Shown here one piece after another: positions 1-8,897 of a DNA stretch of 64,000 nt. The first letter of the stretch is position 1, and each line of letters starts with the position of its first letter. This stretch comes from Planococcus donghaensis (GTDB lineage Bacteria > Bacillota > Bacilli > Bacillales_A > Planococcaceae). Under the pieces are notes generated by a model. The model searched no databases, was not told where the DNA came from, and worked only from the letters and a program-made list of their open reading frames with translations. Where the stretch lies: positions 2,604,001 through 2,668,000 of the forward strand of contig NZ_CP016543.2 of assembly GCF_001687665.2 (NCBI RefSeq), given 5' to 3'. The translations under genes were made by a program, and so were the position numbers.

Positions 1-1417
1 ACATTAAATAAAGTGCGTTAACTTTATGCGTTGCTTCCATTTCCTTAAAGAATTTCCCAGCGCCGACAAGCGGACTTTCTGTCCATTTCTTATCGTATTG
101 GACTTTATTGTAATAAGGGAATTGATCTTTCAAGTATTTGTCCAAATCTTCTGCTGTATAGTTTGTTGCGGTATGAAGCGGCAACACATTGAAGTATTGA
201 TAGCTTTCCGTTACTTTCGCGCCGGACGCGTTTGTAAACTTTGCTCCGTCCCAGCTATAGTATTTCATGCCGCTGACGAATTCTTTTGGTGCTTTTCCAA
301 TAACGCCTGTCGAAGCATAGCTTCCAGTCGAGTGATTGAAAATCTTGTGGACCAAGCTGCTACCAGACACTTCATAATACGACTGCCCTTTTAGCATTTC
401 TTGCGGGATCACACGAACCACTTTTGAACTTACATAACCGACTTTGCCAGCCAACTCTATTTTAACTGTTGTCGCTGTAGAATCTAAAAATTTCATTTCA
501 GTGTTTGAAGGTACATACGGACGGAATGTGCTCGTGCTTGCTTTCAAGCTGTCCGTTGGATAAATTTCCGTAAATGCGTTTGTTGTAACAATTCCTTGTT
601 TCATCCAAAGAATTTGGTTGCTGCGCTCAACTACTTGAGCTTTAGACGTTTTTTGTGCATATTCTTTTGCTGCTGCAAAATCATCAAATTGCTTTAATAC
701 AGTCGTTTTATCTTCTGTAATTGAAGACACTTGAAACTCTAAATTTTTGGGCGGGACAAGTTGCGCTTTTGCTCTTAACATAACGACAGCCACCATCCAT
801 CTAGTTGAACCATCTTTTGGTTTAAATGTTTTGTCGTGATTTCCTGTAATAATCCCTAAATGCGAAAGGATGCGAACATCGTCTTTGTGATCATCTCTAA
901 TCGTAGCACCATCAGTAAAATCCAATGCTTTTGTTTCAGTAATATCGATAACGACACCTTTTGCTTTTAATGCACGAGCAACCATTGTCGACATTTGCTC
1001 ACGATTGATCAACTCATTAGGTCTGAACGTATTATCATCATACCCTTTAATAATTCCAGCGTTTACAGCCGCTGCAACTGAATCGTAATACCAAGCCTCT
1101 AATGATACATCTTTAAAGCTTACCGCAATTTCTGTTGAAGCTGCGACAAATCCTGCGTTTTCCATAGAAGCGCTTTTTGTTACTGGGCCAAGTTCAAATG
1201 AATTCACGACCATTTTCGCGAACTCTGCACGTGTTACTTGTTGATTGGGACGAATTGTTCCGTCTTTGTATCCGACAATAACCCCTAATTTTATTAACTC
1301 TCTCATCTCTGCTTCATATGCATGACCTGTTAGATCATCTGCTGCTTTTGCCGTTTCTTGTGTAAAAGCCGATAAAGCTAGCAGTATTGCCAAAAAGCCC
1401 AGTAATAGTTTCTTCAT
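1..1417 (-). CDS. SLH-domain cell-wall beta-N-acetylglucosaminidase, partial (3' end outside window)
   Basis: Open frame from an ATG at 1415-1417 (purine-rich AAGGAGGAAAAAAGAGG upstream) to the window edge, 472 codons without a stop. Residues 1-26 are a signal peptide (MKK, then hydrophobic run). Three SLH repeats follow at about 28-210, recognisable by GYKDGTIRPNQQVTRAEFAK and similar blocks. A middle region of unknown fold covers about 210-440. The last visible residues contain SPLVGAGKFFKEMEATHKVN, which matches the start of the glucosaminidase (LytD/LytG) domain. The expected role is cleavage of glycan strands while the protein is held to the wall by SLH binding to secondary polymer. It diverges from the amidase at 1847. 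The catalytic glutamate lies beyond the window, so activity cannot be judged. Confidence 0.8.
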   Translation of the reverse strand, partial: MKKLLLGFLAILLALSAFTQETAKAADDLTGHAYEAEMRELIKLGVIVGYKDGTIRPNQQVTRAEFAKMVVNSFELGPVTKSASMENAGFVAASTEIAVSFKDVSLEAWYYDSVAAAVNAGIIKGYDDNTFRPNELINREQMSTMVARALKAKGVVIDITETKALDFTDGATIRDDHKDDVRILSHLGIITGNHDKTFKPKDGSTRWMVAVVMLRAKAQLVPPKNLEFQVSSITEDKTTVLKQFDDFAAAKEYAQKTSKAQVVERSNQILWMKQGIVTTNAFTEIYPTDSLKASTSTFRPYVPSNTEMKFLDSTATTVKIELAGKVGYVSSKVVRVIPQEMLKGQSYYEVSGSSLVHKIFNHSTGSYASTGVIGKAPKEFVSGMKYYSWDGAKFTNASGAKVTESYQYFNVLPLHTATNYTAEDLDKYLKDQFPYYNKVQYDKKWTESPLVGAGKFFKEMEATHKVNALYLM

Positions 1418-1846
1418 ATCCTCTTTTTTCCTCCTTTTGTTATTAAAAACAATATTCACCAATTTATCGAGATTTTTTGTTTAAAATCTCATAAACGTAT
1501 TAACAAGATAAACCATTCCCGAAGGTTTCACTACCCTTCTTATTATCTATATTTACCATTTTTACATGGTTAAATAATTACTAGACAATTTTGAGTGTAC
1601 CATTAATGCTGGTGTATTAGTAAAGACATTTTTGTATTATTTTTAATTTATTTTGTTTGATTATTTGATTCATGAGATTTAGATACTACTTTAATAGTTA
1701 TAAAGTACTGGGTCGAAACATACCGAACAAAAATAATCTTTTTAAACCATACTTTATTCTTATTTATTAAAAAAACCCATTAATTTGAATAAATATCTGC
1801 TATTATCACTATCAGATAGAAATTAATAGGAGGAAATGACAATTTT
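1418..1846. other. Divergent AT-rich intergenic region between two wall hydrolases
   Basis: 429 bp with no convincing ORF. It must hold the promoters of both divergent SLH genes. A small hairpin can form at 1510-1528 (AAACC/GGTTT). I looked for paired TGTWAH WalR sites and found only isolated half-sites. No confident -35/-10 pair stands out. Confidence 0.5.
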
Positions 1847-3241
1847 ATGAAAAAAGTATTCTCGAAAATTGCCCTGTTTCTTGTTGCTGCTGTTTTTGTG
1901 ATTTCAAGTTTTGGTGTACAACCGGTTTCTGCTGCAAGTAATCCATTTAAGGATGTTTCATCATCAGATGAAGAGATTTTGTATTTATGGAACAAAGGTT
2001 TGATAAATGGTGTTGATAAAAATTCGTTTGGACCATCTCAGTCAGTCACGCGCGAACAGGCTGCTACATTGATTGGTCGAGCATTAGGCCTAAACGGCAC
2101 ATTGCGTAAAACATCGTTCCCTGATGTTGATCCAAAACGTTATAGTTCAGGTTATATTCAATCAGCTTACGAAAAAGGCATTATTACAGGAAATTCTAAT
2201 GGTACTTTCCGTCCTCAAGATACAATGACTCGTGGAGAAATGGCTTACTTACTAAGTCGTGCTTTTAAATATTCAAATACGGGCAACGTTTTCTTTACAG
2301 ACATTCAAGTAGATACAAGCTCAACTAGTCTCTACACTGCAGTTAGTAAACTAGCTACTGCTGGTATTTCAAACGGTACTGGTACTGGAACGTACTCACC
2401 GAGCAACAAACTAATCCGTGAAGAGTTTGCTATTTTCTTAGCTCGCGCATTAAACTCAAGCTACCGAGTAACTTATAAAAACGTCACAATTGATAATTTA
2501 CGTGTCACAGTAAACAGCTTAAACATTCGTACTGGCCCAAGCACAGGTTACTACGCGCTTGGCAAACTAAACTCAGGTGACGCATTCGCAGTTTATGGTT
2601 ATAAAGGTGAATGGGCATATGGGAAAAGCGGCAGCTACACAGGCTATGTTCACTCTGATTATTTAGCAGAAGCTGTACCAGCTACTGCTAGCAGTCGTTA
2701 TATCACACTTGATCCTGGCCACGGTGGTCACGACGGTGGTGCTACAGCAAACGGGTTATTAGAAAAAGATATTAACCTTGACGTTGCAAAACGTGTCGAA
2801 GCAAAATTAAAAGCAAAAGGCATTAAAGTTTATATGACAAGAACAACGGATGTATTCCATTCATTGGGTGCTCGTGTTGATAAAGGTGTGGCTAGTGGAT
2901 CAGATACATTCCTTAGTATTCACACGAATTCAGCTGGAGCGCACGGCGCAAGCGGTTCTGAAACGTACTATTCTGCTTCAGTAGGAAGCGATAGCAAGGA
3001 ATTAGCAACGTTTGTTCAAAACAGACTTTACAAAGCAATGGACCATCCGAATCGCGGCGTTAAAAACTACGGTTTCCAAGTGCTTCGCACGAATCCACTT
3101 CCAGCTGCGTTAGTAGAATTAGGATTTATTACGAACACTTATGATGCTTCGAAATTAGGTTCTAGCACGTACAAAGATCGTGCTGCTACAGCGATTGCTG
3201 CAGGAATCGAAGATTATTACAACTGGAAAGCAAAAAATTAA
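1847..3241 (+). CDS. SLH-domain N-acetylmuramoyl-L-alanine amidase (Amidase_3)
   Basis: 464 aa secreted wall hydrolase predicted to cut the MurNAc-L-alanine amide bond. Signal peptide at 1-29 ending near VSAA. Three SLH repeats at about 31-205 (GPSQSVTREQAATLIGRAL, FRPQDTMTRGEMAYLLSRAF). An SH3b-type segment at about 215-275 (VNSLNIRTGPSTGYYALG). The C-terminal Amidase_3 domain covers about 286-460, with Zn-ligand motif DPGHGGHDGG, a glutamate in LLEKDINLDVA, the second histidine in LSIHTNSA, and the catalytic glutamate in ALVELGFITN. All expected catalytic residues are present. RBS AGGAGGA starts about 17 bases before the ATG. A strong terminator follows immediately, so the gene is probably monocistronic. 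Confidence 0.93.
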   Translation: MKKVFSKIALFLVAAVFVISSFGVQPVSAASNPFKDVSSSDEEILYLWNKGLINGVDKNSFGPSQSVTREQAATLIGRALGLNGTLRKTSFPDVDPKRYSSGYIQSAYEKGIITGNSNGTFRPQDTMTRGEMAYLLSRAFKYSNTGNVFFTDIQVDTSSTSLYTAVSKLATAGISNGTGTGTYSPSNKLIREEFAIFLARALNSSYRVTYKNVTIDNLRVTVNSLNIRTGPSTGYYALGKLNSGDAFAVYGYKGEWAYGKSGSYTGYVHSDYLAEAVPATASSRYITLDPGHGGHDGGATANGLLEKDINLDVAKRVEAKLKAKGIKVYMTRTTDVFHSLGARVDKGVASGSDTFLSIHTNSAGAHGASGSETYYSASVGSDSKELATFVQNRLYKAMDHPNRGVKNYGFQVLRTNPLPAALVELGFITNTYDASKLGSSTYKDRAATAIAAGIEDYYNWKAKN

Positions 3242-3246
3242 TTTTA

Positions 3247-3275
3247 AAAACGGACTTTTAAGTCCGTTTTTTTGT
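3247..3275 (+). terminator. Rho-independent terminator of the amidase gene
   Basis: Stem CGGACTT / AAGTCCG followed by eight T residues, starting six bases after the stop codon. Confidence 0.9.
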
Positions 3276-3316
3276 TGTATACTACATGAAAGTGTAATCT
3301 TTCAGGAGGGATTCTA

Positions 3317-4966
3317 TTGAAAAAATTATCAATTTTGGCACTCTCTGTGCTACTTATCAGTGGATGGGCCAGTAGCAATGCCTCCGCTGAAGCCAATGAC
3401 GCTTCAGATCGCGTGATTATTTCATTTAAAGAAGACATTGACTATGACTTGCTCGAAGAAATGGGCGCAGAAATTCACGAGGAATTTGATGCTATTTCAG
3501 CCGTATCCGTTACCTTGCCAACCGAGCAATTGGTTCAAACCGCAAGCAACGATTCTTCTATTGAATACGTAGAAGAAAATTCAATTGTTACCGCAGCTGG
3601 TCAAACAACTACTTGGGGTTACCGGGCAGTTAAAGCGAATACCGCAACTAGTCTTGGCTACACAGGCAAAGGCGTAAAAATCGCCATCATCGATTCAGGT
3701 ATTAATTCCAAGCATCCAGACTTGAAAGTCGCAGGTGGCGTTTCCAAAGTTGAAAATTCAAGTGCGTTTACAGACGGAAACGGACACGGCACTCATGTTG
3801 CTGGCGTAATTGGCGCACAAAACAATTCCATCGGTACAGTTGGTGTTGCACCGGATTCATTGATATACTCCGTTAAAGTTTTGTCAGCTAATGGTGTTGG
3901 CACTTTAGAGGGTGTTGTGGCCGGTATTCAATGGGCCATTGACCAAAAAGTCGACATTATCAATATGAGTTTGACGACAATAAACGAAGACCAAGCTTTA
4001 CGAGATATTACCCAAAAAGCATATGACGCTGGCATTGTGGTCATTGCCGCTTCTGGAAACGAACGAGAAAAAGGATTGTATAAAGACGTTCTTTACCCAG
4101 CACGCTTTTCTTCTGTTATCGCTGTTGGATCTGTATCCAAGCTCAACAAACTGTCTTACTTCTCAAATTACGGTGCTTCACAAGAACTCGTGGCACCTGG
4201 CGAAGGCATTTTAAGCAGTTTTACAGACTCTAAAACAACTTCTAACGAAGATTACGCGGTTTCTGAAGGAACCTCTGTCGCTTCTCCTTTTGTTGCCGGT
4301 ACGTTCGCGCAATATATGGAAGCTTATCCGCATCTCTCGAATAAACAATTACGCGAAACGGTGAAACGAGCAGCAGTCGATCTCGGCGTCAAAGGTCGTG
4401 ACAATACGTACGGCAATGGCCTAGTACAATCACTCCAGACCAAAGCAGCATTGTTCCCAGATTTAAAAAATGACGTATGGTACACGTTACCGATTCAAAA
4501 GAACTTTGAACGCGGCATTATTACTGGACTCACTGACGGCACATACCGTCCTGATGCAACTATTACACGTGCCGAAGCCATTACGATGATTGGCCGTGCA
4601 TTAAAGTTGAATAAAACCAATACCAATCACCATTTTAGTGACGTACCAAAAGACTCTTTTGCAGCTGGCTATATCAATAGCGCATATGAGTTAGGCTATA
4701 TTAAAGGAGTTAACGCCAGCGAATTCCGACCAAACGATCCTATTAAACGTGGCGACATGGCAATGATTATGCAATCTGCGTTTAAACTTGCCGGTACTCA
4801 ACAAGCTGCCTTTAAAGATGTTCCAAAAACTATGTATTATTACGATGCGATTCAAGCCGCTTATTCAACGAAAGTTGTGAAAGGTTACTCGGACAACACA
4901 TTCCGTCCGAAAAACCCAATCACCCGTGCAGAAAGCGCTGAAATCATTAACAATGTGTTGAAATAG
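3317..4966 (+). CDS. Subtilisin-like serine protease (S8) with C-terminal SLH anchor
   Basis: 549 aa from a TTG start at 3317, chosen because AGGAGGG sits at 3304-3310 and MKKLSILALSVLLISGWASS is a signal peptide. An inhibitor I9-like propeptide occupies about 30-95 (RVIISFKEDIDYDLLEE). The S8 domain follows with catalytic Asp in AIIDSGINSKHPD, His in GHGTHVAGV, the oxyanion Asn in AASGNE, and Ser in EGTSVASPF. Three SLH repeats close the protein (about 375-549). It is therefore a wall-attached extracellular protease, possibly processing wall proteins or scavenging peptides. It lies between two SLH hydrolases and ends in its own terminator. Confidence 0.93.
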   Translation: MKKLSILALSVLLISGWASSNASAEANDASDRVIISFKEDIDYDLLEEMGAEIHEEFDAISAVSVTLPTEQLVQTASNDSSIEYVEENSIVTAAGQTTTWGYRAVKANTATSLGYTGKGVKIAIIDSGINSKHPDLKVAGGVSKVENSSAFTDGNGHGTHVAGVIGAQNNSIGTVGVAPDSLIYSVKVLSANGVGTLEGVVAGIQWAIDQKVDIINMSLTTINEDQALRDITQKAYDAGIVVIAASGNEREKGLYKDVLYPARFSSVIAVGSVSKLNKLSYFSNYGASQELVAPGEGILSSFTDSKTTSNEDYAVSEGTSVASPFVAGTFAQYMEAYPHLSNKQLRETVKRAAVDLGVKGRDNTYGNGLVQSLQTKAALFPDLKNDVWYTLPIQKNFERGIITGLTDGTYRPDATITRAEAITMIGRALKLNKTNTNHHFSDVPKDSFAAGYINSAYELGYIKGVNASEFRPNDPIKRGDMAMIMQSAFKLAGTQQAAFKDVPKTMYYYDAIQAAYSTKVVKGYSDNTFRPKNPITRAESAEIINNVLK

Positions 4967-4975
4967 TGATGTAGG

Positions 4976-5005
4976 CCCAACCGGTTATGCCGGTTGGGTT
5001 TTTTT
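4976..5005 (+). terminator. Rho-independent terminator of the protease gene
   Basis: Stem CCCAACCGG / CCGGTTGGG with loop TTATG, then a run of seven T residues. Confidence 0.92.
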
Positions 5006-5082
5006 GTGGGGTAGGCGTGGTGAATGTGCTGAGGTGTGAGGGTGGGTGTTTGCTCCGCATTCACGTGCATTTTTTATGTGGA

Positions 5083-5735
5083 TTTACAAGCTTACGTTCT
5101 TCTTACGTGAAGTTTCCGGTTTTTTACATGAATTTTTGGTTCTTACATGAACTTTTCACTCTCTTACATGAACTTTTAATCTCTTTACATGAATCCACAA
5201 GCTCACGAGTTTCTTACACGAACTTTTTACTTCTTTATATGAACTTTTGGTGCTCTTACCTTAACTTTTCGCGTTCTTATATGAATTCACCCGATTTTGA
5301 TTTCTTTACATGAATTGTTCGCTTCTTTACATGAACTTTTTATCTCTTTACACGAACTTTTCAATCTCTTACATTAACTTTTGATGCTCTTATGTGAATC
5401 CACTCTATTTTGACCTCTTTACATGAACTTTTCGCTTCTTTACCTGAACTTTTTATCTCTTTACATGAACTTTTGATGCTCTTACATGAATCCACAAGCT
5501 CATGAGTTTCTTACACGAACTTTTTGCTTCTTTACATGAACTTTTTGTTCTCTTACATGAACTTTTGATGCTTTTACCTTAACTTTTCGCGTTCTTATAT
5601 GAATTCACCCGATTTTGATTTCTTTACATGAACTTTTCGCTCTCTTACATGAACTTTTTATCTCTTTACATGAACTTTTCAATCTCTTACATGAATTCAC
5701 CCATTTTGATCTCCTTACCTGAAATTTTCACACGC
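5083..5735 (+). repeat. Tandem 21-bp repeat array 1 (about 28 units, 29-bp break units)
   Basis: Consecutive units with core TTACATGAACTTTT plus seven variable pyrimidine-rich bases, period 21 bp. At fixed places a 29-bp break unit replaces it, carrying GAATCCAC or GAATTCACCC. The G of these break motifs lies at 5191, 5283, 5396, 5488, 5601 and 5693, giving spacings of 92, 113, 92, 113 and 92 bp (29 + 3x21 and 29 + 4x21). Two stretches starting at 5187 and 5484 are near copies, so growth was by segmental duplication. The array lies between convergent genes, 3' of both. There are no unique spacers, so it is not a CRISPR. Frames are not conserved across the super-period, so it is not coding. 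Confidence 0.95.
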
Positions 5736-5930
5736 TCGCCCCGCTCCACCCGCCTCTCAAACCCCACTCTTCTAAACTCCTTCACAGCCTTCTACCCTTT
5801 CACAATAACGTGACCAATAAAACAACACTTCGTCTCTCCTAGACACGTTCATGAGCGTTTTAACTACACCCTAACAATAACTACCTAAAAATATTATATA
5901 TTTACAATATTTCACACATTTTTCCCCATA
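5736..5930. other. Intergenic spacer after array 1
   Basis: Together with the array and the terminator at 5931 this makes up the gene-free stretch 4967-5986. It is pyrimidine-rich at first, then AT-rich. I see no ORF with a ribosome binding site and no strong hairpin before 5931. Confidence 0.5.
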
Positions 5931-5977
5931 AAAAAACTGCAAGTCTGCTCGATTAGCTCGAGGAGACTTGCAGTTTT
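5931..5977 (-). terminator. Rho-independent terminator of the NlpC/P60 gene
   Basis: Long stem AAAACTGCAAGTCT / AGACTTGCAGTTTT on both sides of a GCTCGATTAGCTCGAGG loop, ten bases past the stop on the minus strand, followed by T residues. Confidence 0.9.
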
Positions 5978-5986
5978 GGATGACAT

Positions 5987-7003
5987 TTATTTGTTTGTAA
6001 TAGCTCTATGGACAAATGCTGTATATTCTGCACGTTTGGCATTTGCATTCGGCTTAAATGAACCGTCGCTGTGGCCAGTCGCTAAACTGTGTGCAGCAAT
6101 TGTGTTGATTGAGTTTTCAGCCCAGTGACCTTTAATATCTGTAAACGATGTTGATGGTGTTGATGCTGATAAGGCAAATGCTTTAGTTAGCAATTTGCTG
6201 ATTTCTGCACGCGTGATGTTTTCATTTGGTGCAAAGTAACCTGGTGAACGTCCGTTAACGATTCCAGCTTTCATGACAGCGTTAATGTTGCCAGCTGCCC
6301 AGTGTGATGCGGGTACGTCTTTGAACGCAGAGCTTTTAACCGGAGCTAGTTTTAATGCACGCGCAATGATTGTCGCTGCTTCTGCTCTTGATACATTATC
6401 ATTTGGCTTGAAAGTGCCATCACCTTTACCGGTGATGATTCCTGCTACGCTTAAGTCTTTAATTTCTGTAGCTGCCCAATATTTTGAAGATACATCGTAA
6501 TATTGTCCAACTGAAAGAGCTGGTTTCGAGACAGTAGTTGTTTCGTTTTTAACTTCACTAAGTCGACGAGCGCCTGTGTATTTTGGTCCCCAATATGGGT
6601 TTGTGTTTAAGTTCGCGATTGTTATCCCGCCGCTAGTTGCAGAAATGAAATCGCCGTTACCTATGTAAATTCCAGCGTGTGAAATTCCAGGCTTGTACGT
6701 ATTTGAAAAGAAAACCATATCGCCTTCTTTTAAATTGCTTTTGCTAACTGCTGTTCCATTGTTGTACTGCTCAACAGAAGTACGTGGAATCGAAATATCA
6801 AATTCGTTAAAAACATATCGTAAGTATCCAGAACAATCAAATCCTGAAGGAGTTGTTCCTCCAAATTTGTATGGTGTTCCTAAAAATTTCTTAGCGTATG
6901 TAGTTAATTCGTTTGGTGTAGCTGCACTGGCCTGTGTCGTGTTGAATGGGCTAACTGATATTAATAAAATAGCAATTATCATGAGTATTAGACGTTTCTT
7001 CAC
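5987..7003 (-). CDS. NlpC/P60 endopeptidase with three C-terminal SLH domains
   Basis: 338 aa when started at the GTG at 7001-7003, where AAAGAGGTG lies a few bases upstream and translation begins with a good signal peptide (VKKRLILMIIAILLISVS). An in-frame ATG farther upstream (7048) has no such site. The NlpC/P60 domain (about 30-150) shows the catalytic Cys in FDCSGYLR and His in SHAGIYIGNG. Three SLH repeats occupy about 165-338. The predicted reaction is hydrolysis of D-gamma-glutamyl-diamino-acid links in wall stem peptides. A paired TGTAAC site upstream (7106-7122) suggests control by the WalKR wall-homeostasis system. Confidence 0.92.
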   Translation of the reverse strand: MKKRLILMIIAILLISVSPFNTTQASAATPNELTTYAKKFLGTPYKFGGTTPSGFDCSGYLRYVFNEFDISIPRTSVEQYNNGTAVSKSNLKEGDMVFFSNTYKPGISHAGIYIGNGDFISATSGGITIANLNTNPYWGPKYTGARRLSEVKNETTTVSKPALSVGQYYDVSSKYWAATEIKDLSVAGIITGKGDGTFKPNDNVSRAEAATIIARALKLAPVKSSAFKDVPASHWAAGNINAVMKAGIVNGRSPGYFAPNENITRAEISKLLTKAFALSASTPSTSFTDIKGHWAENSINTIAAHSLATGHSDGSFKPNANAKRAEYTAFVHRAITNK

Positions 7004-7065
7004 TTGGCACCTCTTTAGTTGAATTTCGGGATGGTGATCAGGCATCAACCGTTAATTACTTATTT

Positions 7066-7093
7066 AATATATTTTTGATTGTAACAGTGAAAA
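7066..7093 (-). promoter_or_regulatory. Tentative promoter of the NlpC/P60 gene
   Basis: On the minus strand, TTTTCA (7088-7093) and TATATT (7066-7071) with a 16-bp spacer. The match is moderate. It sits just downstream of the paired TGTAAC motif, which is the usual geometry for an activator site. Confidence 0.35.
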
Positions 7094-7105
7094 CTCGAAA
7101 TCGAG

Positions 7106-7122
7106 GTTACATTTATGTTACA
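7106..7122 (-). promoter_or_regulatory. Candidate WalR (YycF) binding box
   Basis: Minus strand reads TGTAAC-ATAAA-TGTAAC: two direct hexamers separated by exactly five bases, matching the WalR consensus TGTWAH-N5-TGTWAH. Further TGTAAC copies lie on the plus strand at 7080-7085 and 7127-7132. The box is about 100 bp upstream of a wall-hydrolase start, the classical WalR target class (yocH, cwlO, lytE in B. subtilis). Confidence 0.7.
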
Positions 7123-7248
7123 AATGTGTAACAAAGCATATTTTTATGTTTAATTTTAGGAAAAAAAGGGGATACAGTACTTAAAAATTTTCCAAGCTGC
7201 GATGTTCCCACCTAACTTTTTTTATGAAAAATTACACGTATTACACCA

Positions 7249-7285
7249 AAAAAAAGACCCTTTTGCGCGTGCGCAAAAAGGTCTT
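7249..7285 (-). terminator. Rho-independent terminator of the AGCS symporter gene
   Basis: Stem AAAAGACC-CTTTTGCGC / GCGCAAAAAGGTCTT around a short GT-containing loop, just past the stop codon on the minus strand and followed by T residues. Confidence 0.88.
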
Positions 7286-7294
7286 CTGATGGGA

Positions 7295-8713
7295 TTATTT
7301 GTGGCGGGTTTCGCCTTCACCCCAACATTCCGTGTTTTTCAAACCGGGGATGTTTTTCGCAAAGAACTCTGGGTTTTTCCCAGCTTTGCGCTGGCTTGTG
7401 TAATCTTCCAGTACTTTAAAGGCTGTTTTCCCGAGTAACGCAATAACGACTAAGTTAAGAACAGCCATAAAGCCCATAAACAGATCGGCCATATTCCAAA
7501 CCAATTGAACTTGAGCAAGTGCACCAAACATAACCATGGCTAGTACGCCAAAACGGTAAGCCGTTAACCAAGCACTATGAGCGTTAATAAATTCGATGTT
7601 CGTTTCACCGTAATAATAGTTACCGATGATCGAACTAAAGGCAAAGAACAAAATAGCAATTGCTAAAAAGTACGGTGCCCAGCTGCCCAGGTGAACATTC
7701 AACGAATCTTGCGTCAGCAAAATTCCAATTTGTTCACTCGTCGTATACAGACCTGCCAAAATGATAATAAAAGCAGTTGCCGAACAAATCACAATTGTGT
7801 CAAAGAATACGCCTAAACTTTGCACAAGGCCTTGTTTTGCAGGATGCGATACGTTAGCAGATGCTGCAGCATTCGGTACAGAACCCATACCCGCTTCGTT
7901 TGAGAACAATCCTCGACGAACACCTTGCATAATGGCAGCACCAATACCTCCACCGATTGCTTCTTCTAAACCGAAAGCACTTTTCACAATAAGTGTGAAC
8001 ACGGCTGGAATTTCCGTAATATTCATGATGATGATGTAAATCGCTACGATGATGTAAATTGTGGCCATAACCGGCACGACTACTTGCGTTACTCTAGCAA
8101 TTCGTTTAACGCCACCGAAAATAACGATTGCCGTTAATAATACAAGCCCTAATCCAATTGTCCAATCTGGAATATTAAAGACGTCCTCAAATGATTGAGC
8201 AATCGTGTTTGATTGAACCGAGTTAAAGATAAAACCAAATGCCAGTGTTAACAAAATAGCAAAGACAATTCCGAGTTTGCGGTTGCCGAGTGCTTTTTCC
8301 ATGTAATAAGCAGGACCACCACGGAATTGTTCGCCGTCGCGGATTTTGTAAACTTGAGCTAATGTACTTTCAACAAAAGCGGTAGCCATCCCGATAATCG
8401 CGACCATCCACATCCAAAAAACCGCTCCCGGTCCACCAATGGCAATGGCTAAAGCAACACCTGTGATATTGCCTGTTCCTACGCGTGAAGCAGTAGAAAT
8501 TGTGAAAGCTTGGAATGCTGAGATCCCGCTATCCCCATCTTTTTTCTCCATGATTACACGGAACATCTCACCAAACAAACGAACTTGAACGAATTTAGTG
8601 CGAACCGTAAAGTAAAGGCCAAGGCCCATAAGAAGTGCAATTAATATGTATGTCCAAAGCAACGTATTGGCGTTATCAACGAACCATGTGATTCCATTTA
8701 AAATAGCATCCAT
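7295..8713 (-). CDS. AGCS-family sodium:alanine/amino-acid symporter
   Basis: 472 aa from the ATG at 8711-8713. The longer frame begins at a TTG that overlaps the GGGAG ribosome site, so the ATG is preferred. The protein is mostly membrane-spanning (about ten or eleven hydrophobic helices). It carries the family blocks ISTASRVGTGNITGVALAIA, GGPAYYMEKALG and GLFSNEAGMGSVPNAAA, diagnostic of AGCS (AlsT/DagA) carriers. It should import alanine, glycine or glutamine with sodium; the substrate cannot be told from sequence. It has terminators on both sides and appears monocistronic. Confidence 0.93.
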   Translation of the reverse strand: MDAILNGITWFVDNANTLLWTYILIALLMGLGLYFTVRTKFVQVRLFGEMFRVIMEKKDGDSGISAFQAFTISTASRVGTGNITGVALAIAIGGPGAVFWMWMVAIIGMATAFVESTLAQVYKIRDGEQFRGGPAYYMEKALGNRKLGIVFAILLTLAFGFIFNSVQSNTIAQSFEDVFNIPDWTIGLGLVLLTAIVIFGGVKRIARVTQVVVPVMATIYIIVAIYIIIMNITEIPAVFTLIVKSAFGLEEAIGGGIGAAIMQGVRRGLFSNEAGMGSVPNAAASANVSHPAKQGLVQSLGVFFDTIVICSATAFIIILAGLYTTSEQIGILLTQDSLNVHLGSWAPYFLAIAILFFAFSSIIGNYYYGETNIEFINAHSAWLTAYRFGVLAMVMFGALAQVQLVWNMADLFMGFMAVLNLVVIALLGKTAFKVLEDYTSQRKAGKNPEFFAKNIPGLKNTECWGEGETRHK

Positions 8714-8798
8714 TTTTCTTTCTCTCCCTTTCAATTAACTCGTAATCAATACCCTTTTTTAAAGGGGGAAAAACGTTCTTTTCCAATTCCTATAAAAA

Positions 8799-8826
8799 TG
8801 AGACCCTCTTGTAAAAGAGGGTCTCG
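8799..8826 (-). terminator. Rho-independent terminator of the M20 amidohydrolase gene
   Basis: Stem GAGACCCTCTT / AAGAGGGTCTC with loop GTAA or its complement, followed on the minus strand by ATTTTTA. Confidence 0.9.
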
Positions 8827-8897
8827 GATGTCGGCTCTGTTATTTTATCATGTGTTTTTATACCTTTAGAATTTTTAGTGTTTTAAGATATTTTTAG

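Noticed and set aside
26..394. 122-codon plus-strand ORF at the window start
   Set aside because: Lies opposite the coherent SLH-glucosaminidase frame; no ribosome site and no recognisable protein pattern.
1418..1560. c-di-AMP or c-di-GMP riboswitch upstream of the glucosaminidase gene
   Set aside because: Only a five-bp AAACC/GGTTT hairpin is present; the conserved core sequences of either riboswitch class are not there.
5083..5735. CRISPR array
   Set aside because: Units are contiguous and imperfect, with no unique spacers of uniform length and no cas genes in the window. The same holds for the other three arrays.
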